Shown piece by piece: positions 1 through 6,978 of a stretch of 8,209 nucleotides of DNA (positions are counted from its first letter, which is position 1; the number at the start of each line of letters is the position of its first letter). The notes beneath the pieces were generated by a model. The model was not told the DNA's origin. It searched no databases and saw nothing but the letters and a program-made list of their open reading frames with translations. Location of the stretch: contig DATBMY010000492.1 of NCBI GenBank assembly GCA_036554605.1, forward strand, positions 1-8,209, read 5' to 3'. The DNA comes from DATBMY01 sp036554605 (GTDB taxonomy: Bacteria > Acidobacteriota > Blastocatellia > UBA7656). The position numbers and the translations under genes were made by a program.

Positions 1-1384
1 CGTAGTAAGCCGCGCCTATCGCTACCGCCGCTTCGGGCGATTCATTATCGAGCACGCGCGGGCGATAGCGACTGCCCTTTTCGCGAAACCAGCGCGCGAG
101 CGTTTCAACCACTCGCCGCCGGGTTATTTCAGGCGTGAAGAATCCGCCGTTGAACAAGACCGCGTCGGGCCGGGCCATGCGCGGCTGATCGTCAGAAGCT
201 GACCCCTCTTCGTCGAAGCTATTAGAAAGAAATTCCGCCAGGTGACGGGTGATTGCCGGCTCGGTCGCGTAAGGCAATCCAAGCTCGCGAAGCCCCGCGC
301 GCCGGTCGCTCGCGGGCCGCTCGTCGCGCTCGACCCGCGGCAGAAACCCGTCAAGCAAGATCTGCTCTACCTCGTCGCGAGTAAGCTCAGTGCTGAGCGA
401 GGCGCCCACGACCGCCCGCCCGCTGCCGAGTATAGTTATCTTCGCGCTGATTTCATCCGCGTCCCCTAGCAGCCGCTCCTTTGCCGAGCAACATGCCCTG
501 GCGAGCGCATTGCGCTGGCGCAAGCCGAGTCGCGCGCCCGCAAGCTTTTGCTCCGCGCGGCGCGCAAGCGCAAGGTCGACATTATCGCCGCCGAGCAAGA
601 GATGCTCGCCTATCGCGGTACGCTCGAAGCGAATCTCGCCGCCGCTTATATGGACTCGTATCAAGCTGAAATCGGTAGTGCCGCCGCCGACATCGCATAT
701 CAAGACGAGATCGCCGTCTTTCAGCCGCCGCTTGAGCGAGCCGCGGTTGTTTACCATCCATGCATAGAAGGCGGCGAGCGGCTCTTCGAGCAATGTCAGG
801 TTTGCTATCCCGGCATCTCGCGCGGCTTCGACCGTAAGCTCGCGCGCCTCTTCATCGAAGGAAGCCGGCACGGTAAGGACTATCTCCTGGCGCTCGAAGC
901 GCCCTTCATCCTCGTCCGCGCCGGCGCGCCGAAACCGGTGATTCCATGCGTCGCGTATGTGGCCGAGGTATCGCGCCGACGCCTCGACCGGCGAGCAGGC
1001 GAATTCGTGCTGCTGTGCGCCCCAGGGCAGAATCCGCGCCGTGCGGTCGACGGCGCTGTGCGAGAGCCAGGACTTTGCCGACGAGACCTGACGGCCCGGC
1101 ACAAGCGCCCCCTGCTCGCGCGCGAAGATCCCTACAACCGGCCCTGGGGGCTGATTCCAGGGCAGGCACCCGGTAGCCGCCAGTTCATGCTCAGCGGGGA
1201 AATATAAGAATGATGGAAGCTGGGCCGACTCGCCGCACTCTCGTTCCGCTACGAGCTGCGATATCTGAAATACGCGGATAGCGGGCGCGCCTCGCGGGCC
1301 TGCTTCGCGCGCGTCGATGTAAGCGACGGCCGAGTTGGTCGTGCCAAGGTCTATACCGATTAGATAGCGGCTGGATGACAGCAT
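1..1384 (-). CDS. Hsp70-family protein, second tandem paralogue (3' end beyond window)
   Basis: Translating the minus strand from the ATG at 1384 gives 461 codons without a stop up to the window edge, so the C-terminus is missing. The N-terminus is an Hsp70/actin-fold ATPase domain: phosphate-1 motif GIDLGTTNS at residues 10-18, TVPASFDEEAREL around 171-183, LLEEPLAAFYAW around 198-209, phosphate-2 motif DVGGGTTDFSLI at 231-242, LLGGDNVDLALA near 265, and the adenosine-side FNGG at 411-414. It is clearly a paralogue of the gene just upstream (shared VSSAKSWLS, VEASARYL, PASFDEEARELT). The spacing is 43 nt with only a weak ribosome binding site, so translation probably depends on the upstream cistron. 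In clusters of this kind the second Hsp70 is often long, with a C-terminal DUF3731 region; I infer that may lie outside the window. It is probably a cytosolic ATP-driven chaperone-like factor. Client and co-chaperones are unknown, and it is not canonical DnaK. Confidence 0.93.
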   Translation of the reverse strand, partial: MLSSSRYLIGIDLGTTNSAVAYIDAREAGPRGAPAIRVFQISQLVAERECGESAQLPSFLYFPAEHELAATGCLPWNQPPGPVVGIFAREQGALVPGRQVSSAKSWLSHSAVDRTARILPWGAQQHEFACSPVEASARYLGHIRDAWNHRFRRAGADEDEGRFERQEIVLTVPASFDEEARELTVEAARDAGIANLTLLEEPLAAFYAWMVNNRGSLKRRLKDGDLVLICDVGGGTTDFSLIRVHISGGEIRFERTAIGEHLLLGGDNVDLALARRAEQKLAGARLGLRQRNALARACCSAKERLLGDADEISAKITILGSGRAVVGASLSTELTRDEVEQILLDGFLPRVERDERPASDRRAGLRELGLPYATEPAITRHLAEFLSNSFDEEGSASDDQPRMARPDAVLFNGGFFTPEITRRRVVETLARWFREKGSRYRPRVLDNESPEAAVAIGAAYY

Positions 1385-1427
1385 TACAACGTTGCTCGAC
1401 GCGCTTTGGCGGCTTATATTTTTTGCT

Positions 1428-3266
1428 CTACTGCTCTTCCTTCTCTCGAATGTTGAACTCAAGACGCCATCGCTCGCCCGAGTCGCGGGCGACGCACCAT
1501 AGCTCGAGCGTACCGATTTCGGTGACGCGGCTTTCCAGCCTCACGGGCAGAACGGTGTCTTCCTGGCCTTCGAGCTTCAGGGTAACTTCGAGCGGGCTCT
1601 GCTCTTGAAGATCGTCGCCCCAATCTTCGATGAGGCTTCCGATCTGGTCCTGCTTGCGCACCGAGGAGCTGAGGAATCGAAACTCGGCCGGCTCTCCCAC
1701 AACGAGCCCGAACTCGCGGTCGGCGACCCTCGCCTCGGTGCCTTCCTCCATGCCGAAGGGGACGACGCATAGCGCTTTGAGCGGGGCGGGCATGCCGGGC
1801 ACGGCCGGCATAGCGCTTTCGATGCCGACGTAATATGTGCGCGGCGCGCCGCTTCTTATACGCACGCCGCGCCCGCGCTTGGCCCTTCCATAATAGACCG
1901 CGCCGCGCGCAACCGCGTGATCGAGATCGGGCGCGGCGAGCACGCTCACTCCTTCGAGCCCTTCCGCGCCGAGCCACTCGTTGAGCACTTCGACGATTCG
2001 CTCGCGAAGCATGTCGGCTTTCATCACGCCGCCGTTAAAGAGTATGTGCGTCGGACAGGCAAAACCGCTCGGGCCGCGCCGCACCGCGCCGCCTTCGGGG
2101 CCGTCCCCGGCCTGCCGGGAGAGAAAGCGCGCGAGGTGTTTGGTTATCGCCGGGTCGGCAGCATAAGGGAGCCCTAGCTCTTGAAAACCTATGCGGCGCT
2201 GCCGCGCTGGCATATCGTCGCTCGCGACCTTTGGGAAGAAGCCGTCGACGAGCACCTGTCGCACGTCGTCCTTTGTAAGCTCCGTCTTTATCGTGCCGCC
2301 TACGAGCTTCGTGCCTTTGCCGAGCAGAGTGATCGGCTCTTTCTGGCTCTTGGGATTCGCAAAGAGCTTCTCTTTCGCGATGCGGCATTGATGCCAGAGC
2401 GCCTGCAATTGCCACGTGTCTATTCGGTGGCCCTGCTCTTCGAGCCTCGCTTGCATCAAGCGCGCGAGCGCCAGGTCCATGTTGTCGCCGCCGAGCAGTA
2501 TGTGATCGCCAACGGCAACGCGCTCAAGCGCCAGCTCGCCGTCGCGCTCAGAGACCGTGATCAAGCTGAAGTCGGTCGTGCCGCCGCCCACGTCGCAGAC
2601 AAGTATCAAATCACCCGTGTGAACCTGCTTGCGCCAGTTGTCGCCCTGGGCTTCTATCCACGCGTAGAATGCGGCCTGCGGCTCTTCGAGCAGAGTGACG
2701 CGGGAAAGGCCCGCCTGCTCGGCGGCGCGAAGCGTTAGCTCGCGCGCCTCTTCATCGAACGAGGCCGGGATCGTTATGAAGACTTCGTGTTCGGCCAGCG
2801 CAAGCTCGGGCTTGCGCTTCGCCATCTGGCTGTCCCATGCGTTTCTCAAGTATTCGAGGTATCGCGCCGACGCTTCCACGGGCGAGACTTTCTGCACTTC
2901 ATCGGGCGCGCGCCACGGCAGTATCGGGGCGGTGCGATTGACCGCCGCGTATGAAAGCCATGACTTGGCGGACGAGACCTGCCGCGCGGGATTCTCCGCG
3001 CCTCGCTTGCGCGCAAGCTCGCCTATCACCGTATGCGCCTTGCGGTCCCACGGGAGCGCGGTGCTGCCTTGCGGAAAGTCCAGCTCGCCCGGAATGTAGA
3101 TGAATGACGGCAACAGCGATTGCTCGCCGATTTCGCCCGGGTTTATGAGCTGCGGTATGGGCTGGATTTCAATCCGCGCCTCTTCTTCCGGCGCGGAAGC
3201 GTCGAGCGACGCAAGCACCGAATTGGTTGTGCCAAGATCTATGCCTATTATGTACCGAGTATCCAA
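1428..3266 (-). CDS. Hsp70-family chaperone-like ATPase, first tandem paralogue
   Basis: This is a 612-residue Hsp70 relative, counting from the TTG at 3266. That start places the conserved N-terminus directly before the phosphate-1 motif GIDLGTTNS (8-16), matches the paralogue downstream, and sits 6 nt after a GAGGAG ribosome binding site. The in-frame ATG at 3356 would overlap the DUF2760 gene and add 30 unconserved residues. ATPase landmarks: AKSWL (100-104), TIPASFDEEAREL (165-177), EEPQAAFYAW (194-203), DVGGGTTDFSL (225-235), GGDNMD (259-264), CRIAKEKLF (294-302), LFNGGVM (409-415). The remaining ~190 residues look like a divergent beta-rich substrate-binding domain (for example VPFGMEEGTE and LESRVTEIGTLELWCV). 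The protein ends in NIREKEEQ without a DnaK-type helical lid or EEVD-like tail. It lies 61 nt after the DUF2760 gene and 43 nt before the paralogue. The Hsp70-family assignment is firm; the client is unknown. Confidence 0.95.
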   Translation of the reverse strand: MDTRYIIGIDLGTTNSVLASLDASAPEEEARIEIQPIPQLINPGEIGEQSLLPSFIYIPGELDFPQGSTALPWDRKAHTVIGELARKRGAENPARQVSSAKSWLSYAAVNRTAPILPWRAPDEVQKVSPVEASARYLEYLRNAWDSQMAKRKPELALAEHEVFITIPASFDEEARELTLRAAEQAGLSRVTLLEEPQAAFYAWIEAQGDNWRKQVHTGDLILVCDVGGGTTDFSLITVSERDGELALERVAVGDHILLGGDNMDLALARLMQARLEEQGHRIDTWQLQALWHQCRIAKEKLFANPKSQKEPITLLGKGTKLVGGTIKTELTKDDVRQVLVDGFFPKVASDDMPARQRRIGFQELGLPYAADPAITKHLARFLSRQAGDGPEGGAVRRGPSGFACPTHILFNGGVMKADMLRERIVEVLNEWLGAEGLEGVSVLAAPDLDHAVARGAVYYGRAKRGRGVRIRSGAPRTYYVGIESAMPAVPGMPAPLKALCVVPFGMEEGTEARVADREFGLVVGEPAEFRFLSSSVRKQDQIGSLIEDWGDDLQEQSPLEVTLKLEGQEDTVLPVRLESRVTEIGTLELWCVARDSGERWRLEFNIREKEEQ

Positions 3267-3272
3267 AATGCT

Positions 3273-3278
3273 CTCCTC
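3273..3278 (-). promoter_or_regulatory. Ribosome binding site that decides the TTG start of the first Hsp70
   Basis: The minus strand reads GAGGAG here, then AGCATT, then TTG at 3266-3264, followed by the conserved DTRYIIGIDLGTTNS sequence. A near-perfect anti-16S match 6 nt from a TTG, with no in-frame ATG or GTG close to the conserved N-terminus, makes TTG the best start codon. ATT directly before it is the only close alternative and would be a much rarer initiator. Confidence 0.7.
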
Positions 3279-3327
3279 TTCATGACGCTTGATAAAAAGT
3301 ATAAACCACGTATCGCGAAGCGTGCCG

Positions 3328-3849
3328 TCACGGTATCTCGACTTCGGCCGGGGCAATCACAGCGCGGGCAGCGCCTTCGGCGAGCGGCGGCAGGTTTACG
3401 GCCGTCGCTCGCCACCCCCTGTGTCTGAGCACCCCGCGCAAAGGGGGAGTGCCTGTGACGTTTCCGATCAGCTTGATCGAGGCGGGATCAAACGGAGATT
3501 GGACCGTGACCGGCTCTCCTTCATCGGACGCGATGATCGGCTCAAGCTTTACGTACCGCTCAAGCGCATTGCGGCAGTTCTGGTGCAGGTCGCGGACGGC
3601 CGCGCCGATCTGCGCGTCGGTGTAGGGCGCGATCTCTTCGGAAAAAAAATCTATCAGCCGGCCATCGCGCTGAAGTATCGCAAGCATCTGCAAGGCGCGG
3701 TCCGTAGTTTCGGCGGCGGGCGCGATTTCGCGCGCCGTCTGCTCGGCGGGAGCGATACGTTCGGCGGCGGCTTCCCGAGGCGCTTCGCCCCCTCCAAGTA
3801 TCGCGAAGAACGTCCGGAAAGCGAGTGATAATCTTTTACCAAACCCCAT
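3328..3849 (-). CDS. DUF2760 domain protein
   Basis: A 173-residue protein of unknown function that I recognise as the DUF2760 family. It has a short hydrophobic/amphipathic N-terminus (residues 7-18, LSLAFRTFFAIL), an Ala/Glu-rich probably flexible linker (about 20-48), then the conserved core: ALQMLAILQRDGRLIDFF, a helical IGAAVRDLHQNCRNAL, a segment with SPFDPASIKLIGNVTG, GVLRHRGWRATAVNLPPL, and the C-terminal VIAPAEVEIP. The chosen ATG at 3849 has GGAG 8 nt upstream (3858-3861) and gives the family's typical N-terminus. A TTG at 3900 would add 17 residues without a ribosome binding site. It leads a three-gene run with two Hsp70 paralogues, and from general knowledge DUF2760 genes commonly sit beside Hsp70-family genes. 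That context suggests a partner or regulator of those ATPases, but no biochemical role can be read from the sequence. Confidence 0.87.
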   Translation of the reverse strand: MGFGKRLSLAFRTFFAILGGGEAPREAAAERIAPAEQTAREIAPAAETTDRALQMLAILQRDGRLIDFFSEEIAPYTDAQIGAAVRDLHQNCRNALERYVKLEPIIASDEGEPVTVQSPFDPASIKLIGNVTGTPPLRGVLRHRGWRATAVNLPPLAEGAARAVIAPAEVEIP

Positions 3850-3912
3850 AATAATGACTCCAGTAAAGACTGATTCTCTCAGCCCTGAATTAGCCGACAA
3901 GAGTAACCATTT

Positions 3913-3942
3913 ATGCTACAGGTGAGATCCCGGCTTTGACAA
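3913..3942 (-). promoter_or_regulatory. Candidate sigma-70-type promoter for the DUF2760-Hsp70-Hsp70 genes
   Basis: In the 122-nt gap after the amidohydrolase, the minus strand has TTGTCA (3937-3942, 5 of 6 to the -35 consensus), an 18-nt spacer, and TAGCAT (3913-3918, 4 of 6 to the -10 consensus). It lies about 60 nt before the DUF2760 ATG. The -10 is only fair, so this is a suggestion. No CIRCE element or clear heat-shock sigma site was found, so a classical heat-shock control of this Hsp70 cluster is not supported. Confidence 0.3.
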
Positions 3943-3971
3943 CACAGGGAAGGAGGACAACACGCGCGTCT

Positions 3972-5156
3972 TTATACACTGAGGTAACGGCGAACCACCC
4001 GGGTCATTATTTCTACGCCCAGGGGCAGGGCCGATTCGTCTATGTCGAAGCGCGGCGAGTGGTGCGGGTGGCTGAGCCCTCGCTCGCTGTTTCTTGTGCC
4101 GAGGAAAAAGTAGCAGCCCGGCACCCGCTCAAGGAAATAGCTCATGTCTTCGCCGCCCATGGTGCGCACCGACTCGTCGCGCACCACGCGTTCGGCTCCC
4201 ACCACTTCGGCGGCGCAACCGGCAACCAGATCGCTCATCTGCGCTGTATTGATAAGCGGAAGCGTCTGCCGTTTGTATTCGAGGCTATAGCTTGCGCCCA
4301 AGGCGTCGCACGCGCCGCGTATTACGCGCTCGACCATCTCGGGTATGCGATCGTAGGTCTGCTTATTGAAGGTGCGCACCGTGCCGCGTAGCGTCGCCGT
4401 GTCGGCGATCACGTTGAAAGCCGTGCCCGCCATGAATTTGCCGACCGTAACTACCGCCGAATCGAGCGGCGAGATGTTTCGGCTGACAACGGTTTGTAGC
4501 GCGACTACGATGTGCGAGGCCGCGGTTATAGCATCAACCGTCTGGTGCGGCATGGCCCCGTGGCCGCCGCGTCCTTGCACCACCAGCTCGAATTCGTCGA
4601 CGGCCGCCATGAGCGCGCCCGTATATACGCCTACTCTCCCGGTGTCGAGATTGTTCCAGACGTGAAGCCCGACGGCGGCCGTCACTCGCGGGTTATCAAG
4701 CACGCCGTCCTCGATCATCGCGACCGCGCCGTTGCCTCCCTCTTCGGCGGGCTGGAAAGCGAATTTCAAATCGCCTTTGAAGCCATCGCGCTCGGCGATC
4801 ATCCGGCGAGCCACGCCGAGCGCGATGGCCATATGAGCATCGTGCCCGCAGGCGTGCATGACGCCGTCGTTTTTGGAGCGGTACTCGACGTCGTTTTCTT
4901 CCTGAACGGGGAGCGCATCCATGTCGGCGCGATAAAGGAGAACGCGGCCTTCACCGCTCTCGGCGCCGCGCAGCAGACCTACCACGCCGGTCCGGCCTAC
5001 CCCTTCGCTGACCTCGTATCCGATCTCGCGGAGCCGTTCGGCTATTTTTCGCGCGGTCATCTGCTCGCTGTAGCCGAGCTCGGGGTGGCTGTGAAAGTTG
5101 CGCCGGTCGGCGACCAGCTGTTCCGTGTCAAACCTGTCTAGCGATGTTGAAGCCAT
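3972..5156 (-). CDS. M20D-family metallo-amidohydrolase (hippurate/IAA-amino-acid hydrolase type)
   Basis: A complete 394-residue cytosolic di-metal amidohydrolase of the M20 peptidase clan. Visible motifs in order: RRNFHSHPELGYSE (18-31), RADMDALP (76-83), HACGHDAH (101-108, with metal ligands Cys103 and His105), FQPAEEGGNGA (134-144, catalytic/ligand Glu138-Glu139), GLHVW with His165, dimerisation-domain GRGGHGAMPH (195-204), GGEDMSYF (334-341) and HHSPRFDIDE (365-374), which carries the last metal ligand. The Cys in HACGHDAH and the overall layout are typical of M20D enzymes that remove N-acyl groups from amino acids (hippurate, N-acetyl-diaminopimelate, indoleacetyl-amino acids). The exact substrate cannot be told from sequence. 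The ATG at 5156 has GGAG 5 nt upstream (5162-5165). The neighbours, a repeat upstream and an Hsp70 cluster downstream, give no hint of pathway. Length is normal for the family and no key residue is missing. Confidence 0.95.
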   Translation of the reverse strand: MASTSLDRFDTEQLVADRRNFHSHPELGYSEQMTARKIAERLREIGYEVSEGVGRTGVVGLLRGAESGEGRVLLYRADMDALPVQEENDVEYRSKNDGVMHACGHDAHMAIALGVARRMIAERDGFKGDLKFAFQPAEEGGNGAVAMIEDGVLDNPRVTAAVGLHVWNNLDTGRVGVYTGALMAAVDEFELVVQGRGGHGAMPHQTVDAITAASHIVVALQTVVSRNISPLDSAVVTVGKFMAGTAFNVIADTATLRGTVRTFNKQTYDRIPEMVERVIRGACDALGASYSLEYKRQTLPLINTAQMSDLVAGCAAEVVGAERVVRDESVRTMGGEDMSYFLERVPGCYFFLGTRNSERGLSHPHHSPRFDIDESALPLGVEIMTRVVRRYLSV

Positions 5157-5180
5157 GTAATCTCCATCAGCGAGGATTAG

Positions 5181-5310
5181 AGGTCAGGGGTGGGCGTCAG
5201 GGCATCTGGAATTTCAAATCTGAAATTTAAAACCTCAAATATTCTATTTCAATTTTCAGATGCCATTGCATCTATAGCCCCTGACCCCCGGCCCCCGACA
5301 TCTGACCCCT
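5181..5310. repeat. Intergenic imperfect palindromic repeat, copy 1
   Basis: Fills most of the 156-nt gap between the deoxyhypusine-synthase-like gene and the amidohydrolase. The inner arms 5201-5219 and 5246-5264 are inverted repeats with 16 of 19 positions paired. Within the left arm AATTTCA (5210-5216) and TGAAATT (5221-5227) form a second small hairpin. The outer arms carry G runs on the left (GGTCAGGGGTGGG) and C runs on the right (four runs of 4-5 C at 5278-5309). It shares 24 exact nucleotides, inverted, with copy 2 (5198-5221 versus 7302-7325), plus direct matches GGGCGTCAGGG (5192-5202 versus 7269-7279) and GGCCCCCGAC (5290-5299 versus 7339-7348). It could act as a terminator-like or RNA-stabilising hairpin. 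There is no U-tract, so classical intrinsic termination is not supported. Confidence 0.8.
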
Positions 5311-5312
5311 GA

Positions 5313-6455
5313 TCACCTTATGCGGTCGAGGCTCTTTGCGTTCTCCGGCGGCGCGGGCTCGTTTCCGGCGGCGCGGGCGTGCTCTTCTTTGAGCAGGCTC
5401 ATCATCTCGTCGCGGCGGTCGTAGAGCCGCTTTAGCGTTCTCGGCTTGTGACGGGCCAATGCGTAAGCCGTGATAATAGGCATCGCCACGGTCGAGTCCA
5501 TATAGCAGACCGCGGTGTCGGGCAACTGGTCGGGATCGATCTTGCCCCAACTGACTGCCTCGCTCGGAGTCGCACCAGACAATCCGCCCGTGTCGGGCCG
5601 GGCGTCGGTCACCTGAAGGAAATAATCGTGCCCCTTCTCTTCGATCCTCAGCACCTCCTGTATCTGAGGCTCGGTCTGCAACAGAAAGTTTTTTGGGCTG
5701 CCACCCCCGAATATCAACACGCCCGAGCGCCCGAGCGCGCGCTTTGCCGAGAGCACTATCGCGGCGGTTTCGTTCACGTCGGCCGTCACGTCGAACCGCA
5801 GCCGGTTGCCGGTGAGCGCCTTGGCCGCCACGTTCATGCCAATAGAACTATCGCCCGGCGACGACGTGTATATGGGGACGGCCGCCTCGTATGCGGCCGC
5901 AAGCAGACTCTTGCGCCCTATGCCCAGTATGCGCTCGCGCTCGGCTATATATTTGCCCGATAGATAATGAAACTCGGCGCTGCTCATGTCGCGCTGAAAC
6001 TCCGGCCCTTCGATCAGCTTGCGGTAAAACTCGTCGGTCGAAAGCAGCACCTCGTAATCGAAAAATATATCGTATATGCGGACCACGCCCTCTTCGCGCA
6101 GCACGACGTCGGAGGTCTGCGGATTGCCCCGGTGCATGCTGAGTCCTATGCCGAAATGCGTGTCGTGATACAGGTTCGCGCCGGTCGATACGATCCAATC
6201 GACGAACCCGTTTTCGATAAGCGGGATGAGGGCCGACATGCCGAGCCCCGCGGGCGTGAGCGCGCCCGTCAGGCTCATCCCTATAGTCACGTCGTCGGCG
6301 AGCATCTTCTCCACGAAAAGCTGGCAGCCTTCGCGCAGCCTCGCCGCGTTGTATGCAAGGAACGCCGTCTCGACCATATCGGCGACGGTCATATCGCCGG
6401 TGACGGGCCGCGGTTCTATACGGGCGCCGCTTAAAAACTTATGCCTGTTTGCCAT
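5313..6455 (-). CDS. Deoxyhypusine-synthase-family enzyme (bacterial homospermidine-synthase-like)
   Basis: A 380-residue NAD-dependent aminobutyl-transferase of the deoxyhypusine synthase fold. Motifs: MSLTGALTPAGLG (60-72), VSTGANLYHD (89-98, NAD site), SSPGDSSIGMN (198-208), FGGGSPKNFLLQTEP (249-263), and SGATPSEAVSWGKI (293-306), whose Lys305 corresponds to the lysine that forms the covalent imine intermediate in eukaryotic DHS. Bacteria lack eIF5A, and characterised bacterial members transfer the aminobutyl group from spermidine to small amines, for example making homospermidine (speY). The Asn256-Phe257 after GGGxxK differs from the His-His of human DHS, consistent with a small-molecule acceptor. 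The chosen ATG at 6455 follows GAGG with 5-nt spacing (6461-6464); the in-frame GTG at 6461 is itself inside that ribosome binding site. No other polyamine gene is in the window. The family is certain; the acceptor (putrescine, agmatine or other) is not. Confidence 0.92.
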   Translation of the reverse strand: MANRHKFLSGARIEPRPVTGDMTVADMVETAFLAYNAARLREGCQLFVEKMLADDVTIGMSLTGALTPAGLGMSALIPLIENGFVDWIVSTGANLYHDTHFGIGLSMHRGNPQTSDVVLREEGVVRIYDIFFDYEVLLSTDEFYRKLIEGPEFQRDMSSAEFHYLSGKYIAERERILGIGRKSLLAAAYEAAVPIYTSSPGDSSIGMNVAAKALTGNRLRFDVTADVNETAAIVLSAKRALGRSGVLIFGGGSPKNFLLQTEPQIQEVLRIEEKGHDYFLQVTDARPDTGGLSGATPSEAVSWGKIDPDQLPDTAVCYMDSTVAMPIITAYALARHKPRTLKRLYDRRDEMMSLLKEEHARAAGNEPAPPENAKSLDRIR

Positions 6456-6558
6456 CTCCACCTCGGTATCGGGTATTTGATTTTGCGATGAGTCGTGCAG
6501 CTTGCTCGTCCAGCAAGTCTAGGTTAAGGGCTAGGCAAACTTAATGCAACCTTGCGCT
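6456..6558. other. Intergenic gap with a small hairpin
   Basis: About 100 nt between the thioesterase stop and the deoxyhypusine-synthase-like start. It holds a perfect 6-bp stem with a 5-nt loop (CTTGCT 6501-6506, AGCAAG 6512-6517) and a CTAGG pair in direct orientation (6519-6523, 6531-6535). No U-tract follows the hairpin on either strand and no convincing -35/-10 pair was found. The ribosome binding site of the downstream gene is at 6461-6464. Confidence 0.3.
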
Positions 6559-6978
6559 TCAGCCGGAGTAATAAGGGCGGAGCGCTTCGATTATTTCGGC
6601 GGGGATGAAGACGGATTTGAAGGTCGTGCGGTCGACCGAGGCCAAGACGACGTGCCCCTCGGCGACAAGGTCCGTCTCGCCTTTCCGGTTGACCTCGAAC
6701 TTCAGCGTGAGCGATTTGTTGCCGAAGCGGCCGACGTAGGCCGAGACCTCTATAAGATCATCTAGCACGAGCGGCTTTCTAAAATCGAAATGAATCTGCA
6801 CGCGGGGGAGCCAGATGTTGAGCCGGTCGAATACCTCGGAGTAGGGAAGGCCCACGGCGCGGAACAGCTCGGTCTCGGCAATCTCGAAGAACCGCAGGAA
6901 CTGCCCGTAATAGATTATCCCGGCGCGGTCGATGTCGGACCAGCGAACGTGCTCCTCGATTGTGAATCGCTTATGCAT
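6559..6978 (-). CDS. 4HBT/YbgC-type acyl-CoA thioesterase
   Basis: A 139-residue single hotdog-fold protein, normal length for the 4-hydroxybenzoyl-CoA thioesterase family. The signature lies near the N-terminus, VRWSDIDRAGIIYYGQFLRFFEIAETELFR (about 11-40, with one break by family-specific residues). Asp17, just before RAGIIYY, aligns with the catalytic Asp of 4HBT and YbgC enzymes. Then follow the hotdog strands, including FDFRKPLVLDDLIEV and KSLTLKFEV, with the late strand EGHVVLASVDR. It should hydrolyse acyl-CoA thioesters in the cytosol as a dimer or tetramer; chain-length preference cannot be read. Its ATG overlaps the last 8 nt of the S4-domain gene, in the sequence TATATGCATAAG, and has no clear ribosome binding site of its own, which points to translational coupling. 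Menaquinone, phenylacetate or phospholipid-related roles are all possible for this family, and no neighbour decides between them. Confidence 0.92.
   Translation of the reverse strand: MHKRFTIEEHVRWSDIDRAGIIYYGQFLRFFEIAETELFRAVGLPYSEVFDRLNIWLPRVQIHFDFRKPLVLDDLIEVSAYVGRFGNKSLTLKFEVNRKGETDLVAEGHVVLASVDRTTFKSVFIPAEIIEALRPYYSG

Noticed and set aside
548..1207. 219-codon open frame on the plus strand
   Set aside because: It lies wholly antisense to the second Hsp70 gene, has no recognisable domain, and is the kind of shadow frame expected opposite GC-rich coding sequence.
3298..3303. TATACT on the minus strand before the first Hsp70 gene, a good -10 match
   Set aside because: No acceptable -35 hexamer at 16-18 nt; an internal promoter is possible but not supported.
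3900..3900. Upstream TTG start for the DUF2760 gene
   Set aside because: No ribosome binding site precedes it and the extra 17 residues do not look like the family N-terminus; the ATG at 3849 has GGAG 8 nt upstream.
3936..3941. Perfect TTGACA on the plus strand
   Set aside because: No -10-like hexamer lies 16-18 nt downstream and no plus-strand gene follows.
3850..3971. CIRCE or heat-shock sigma promoter expected for a chaperone operon
   Set aside because: No TTAGCACTC-N9-GAGTGCTAA palindrome and no CTTGAA/CCCCAT-like pair was found.
6501..6517. Hairpin as an intrinsic terminator after the thioesterase gene
   Set aside because: The stem is only 6 bp and no T-run follows it on either strand.
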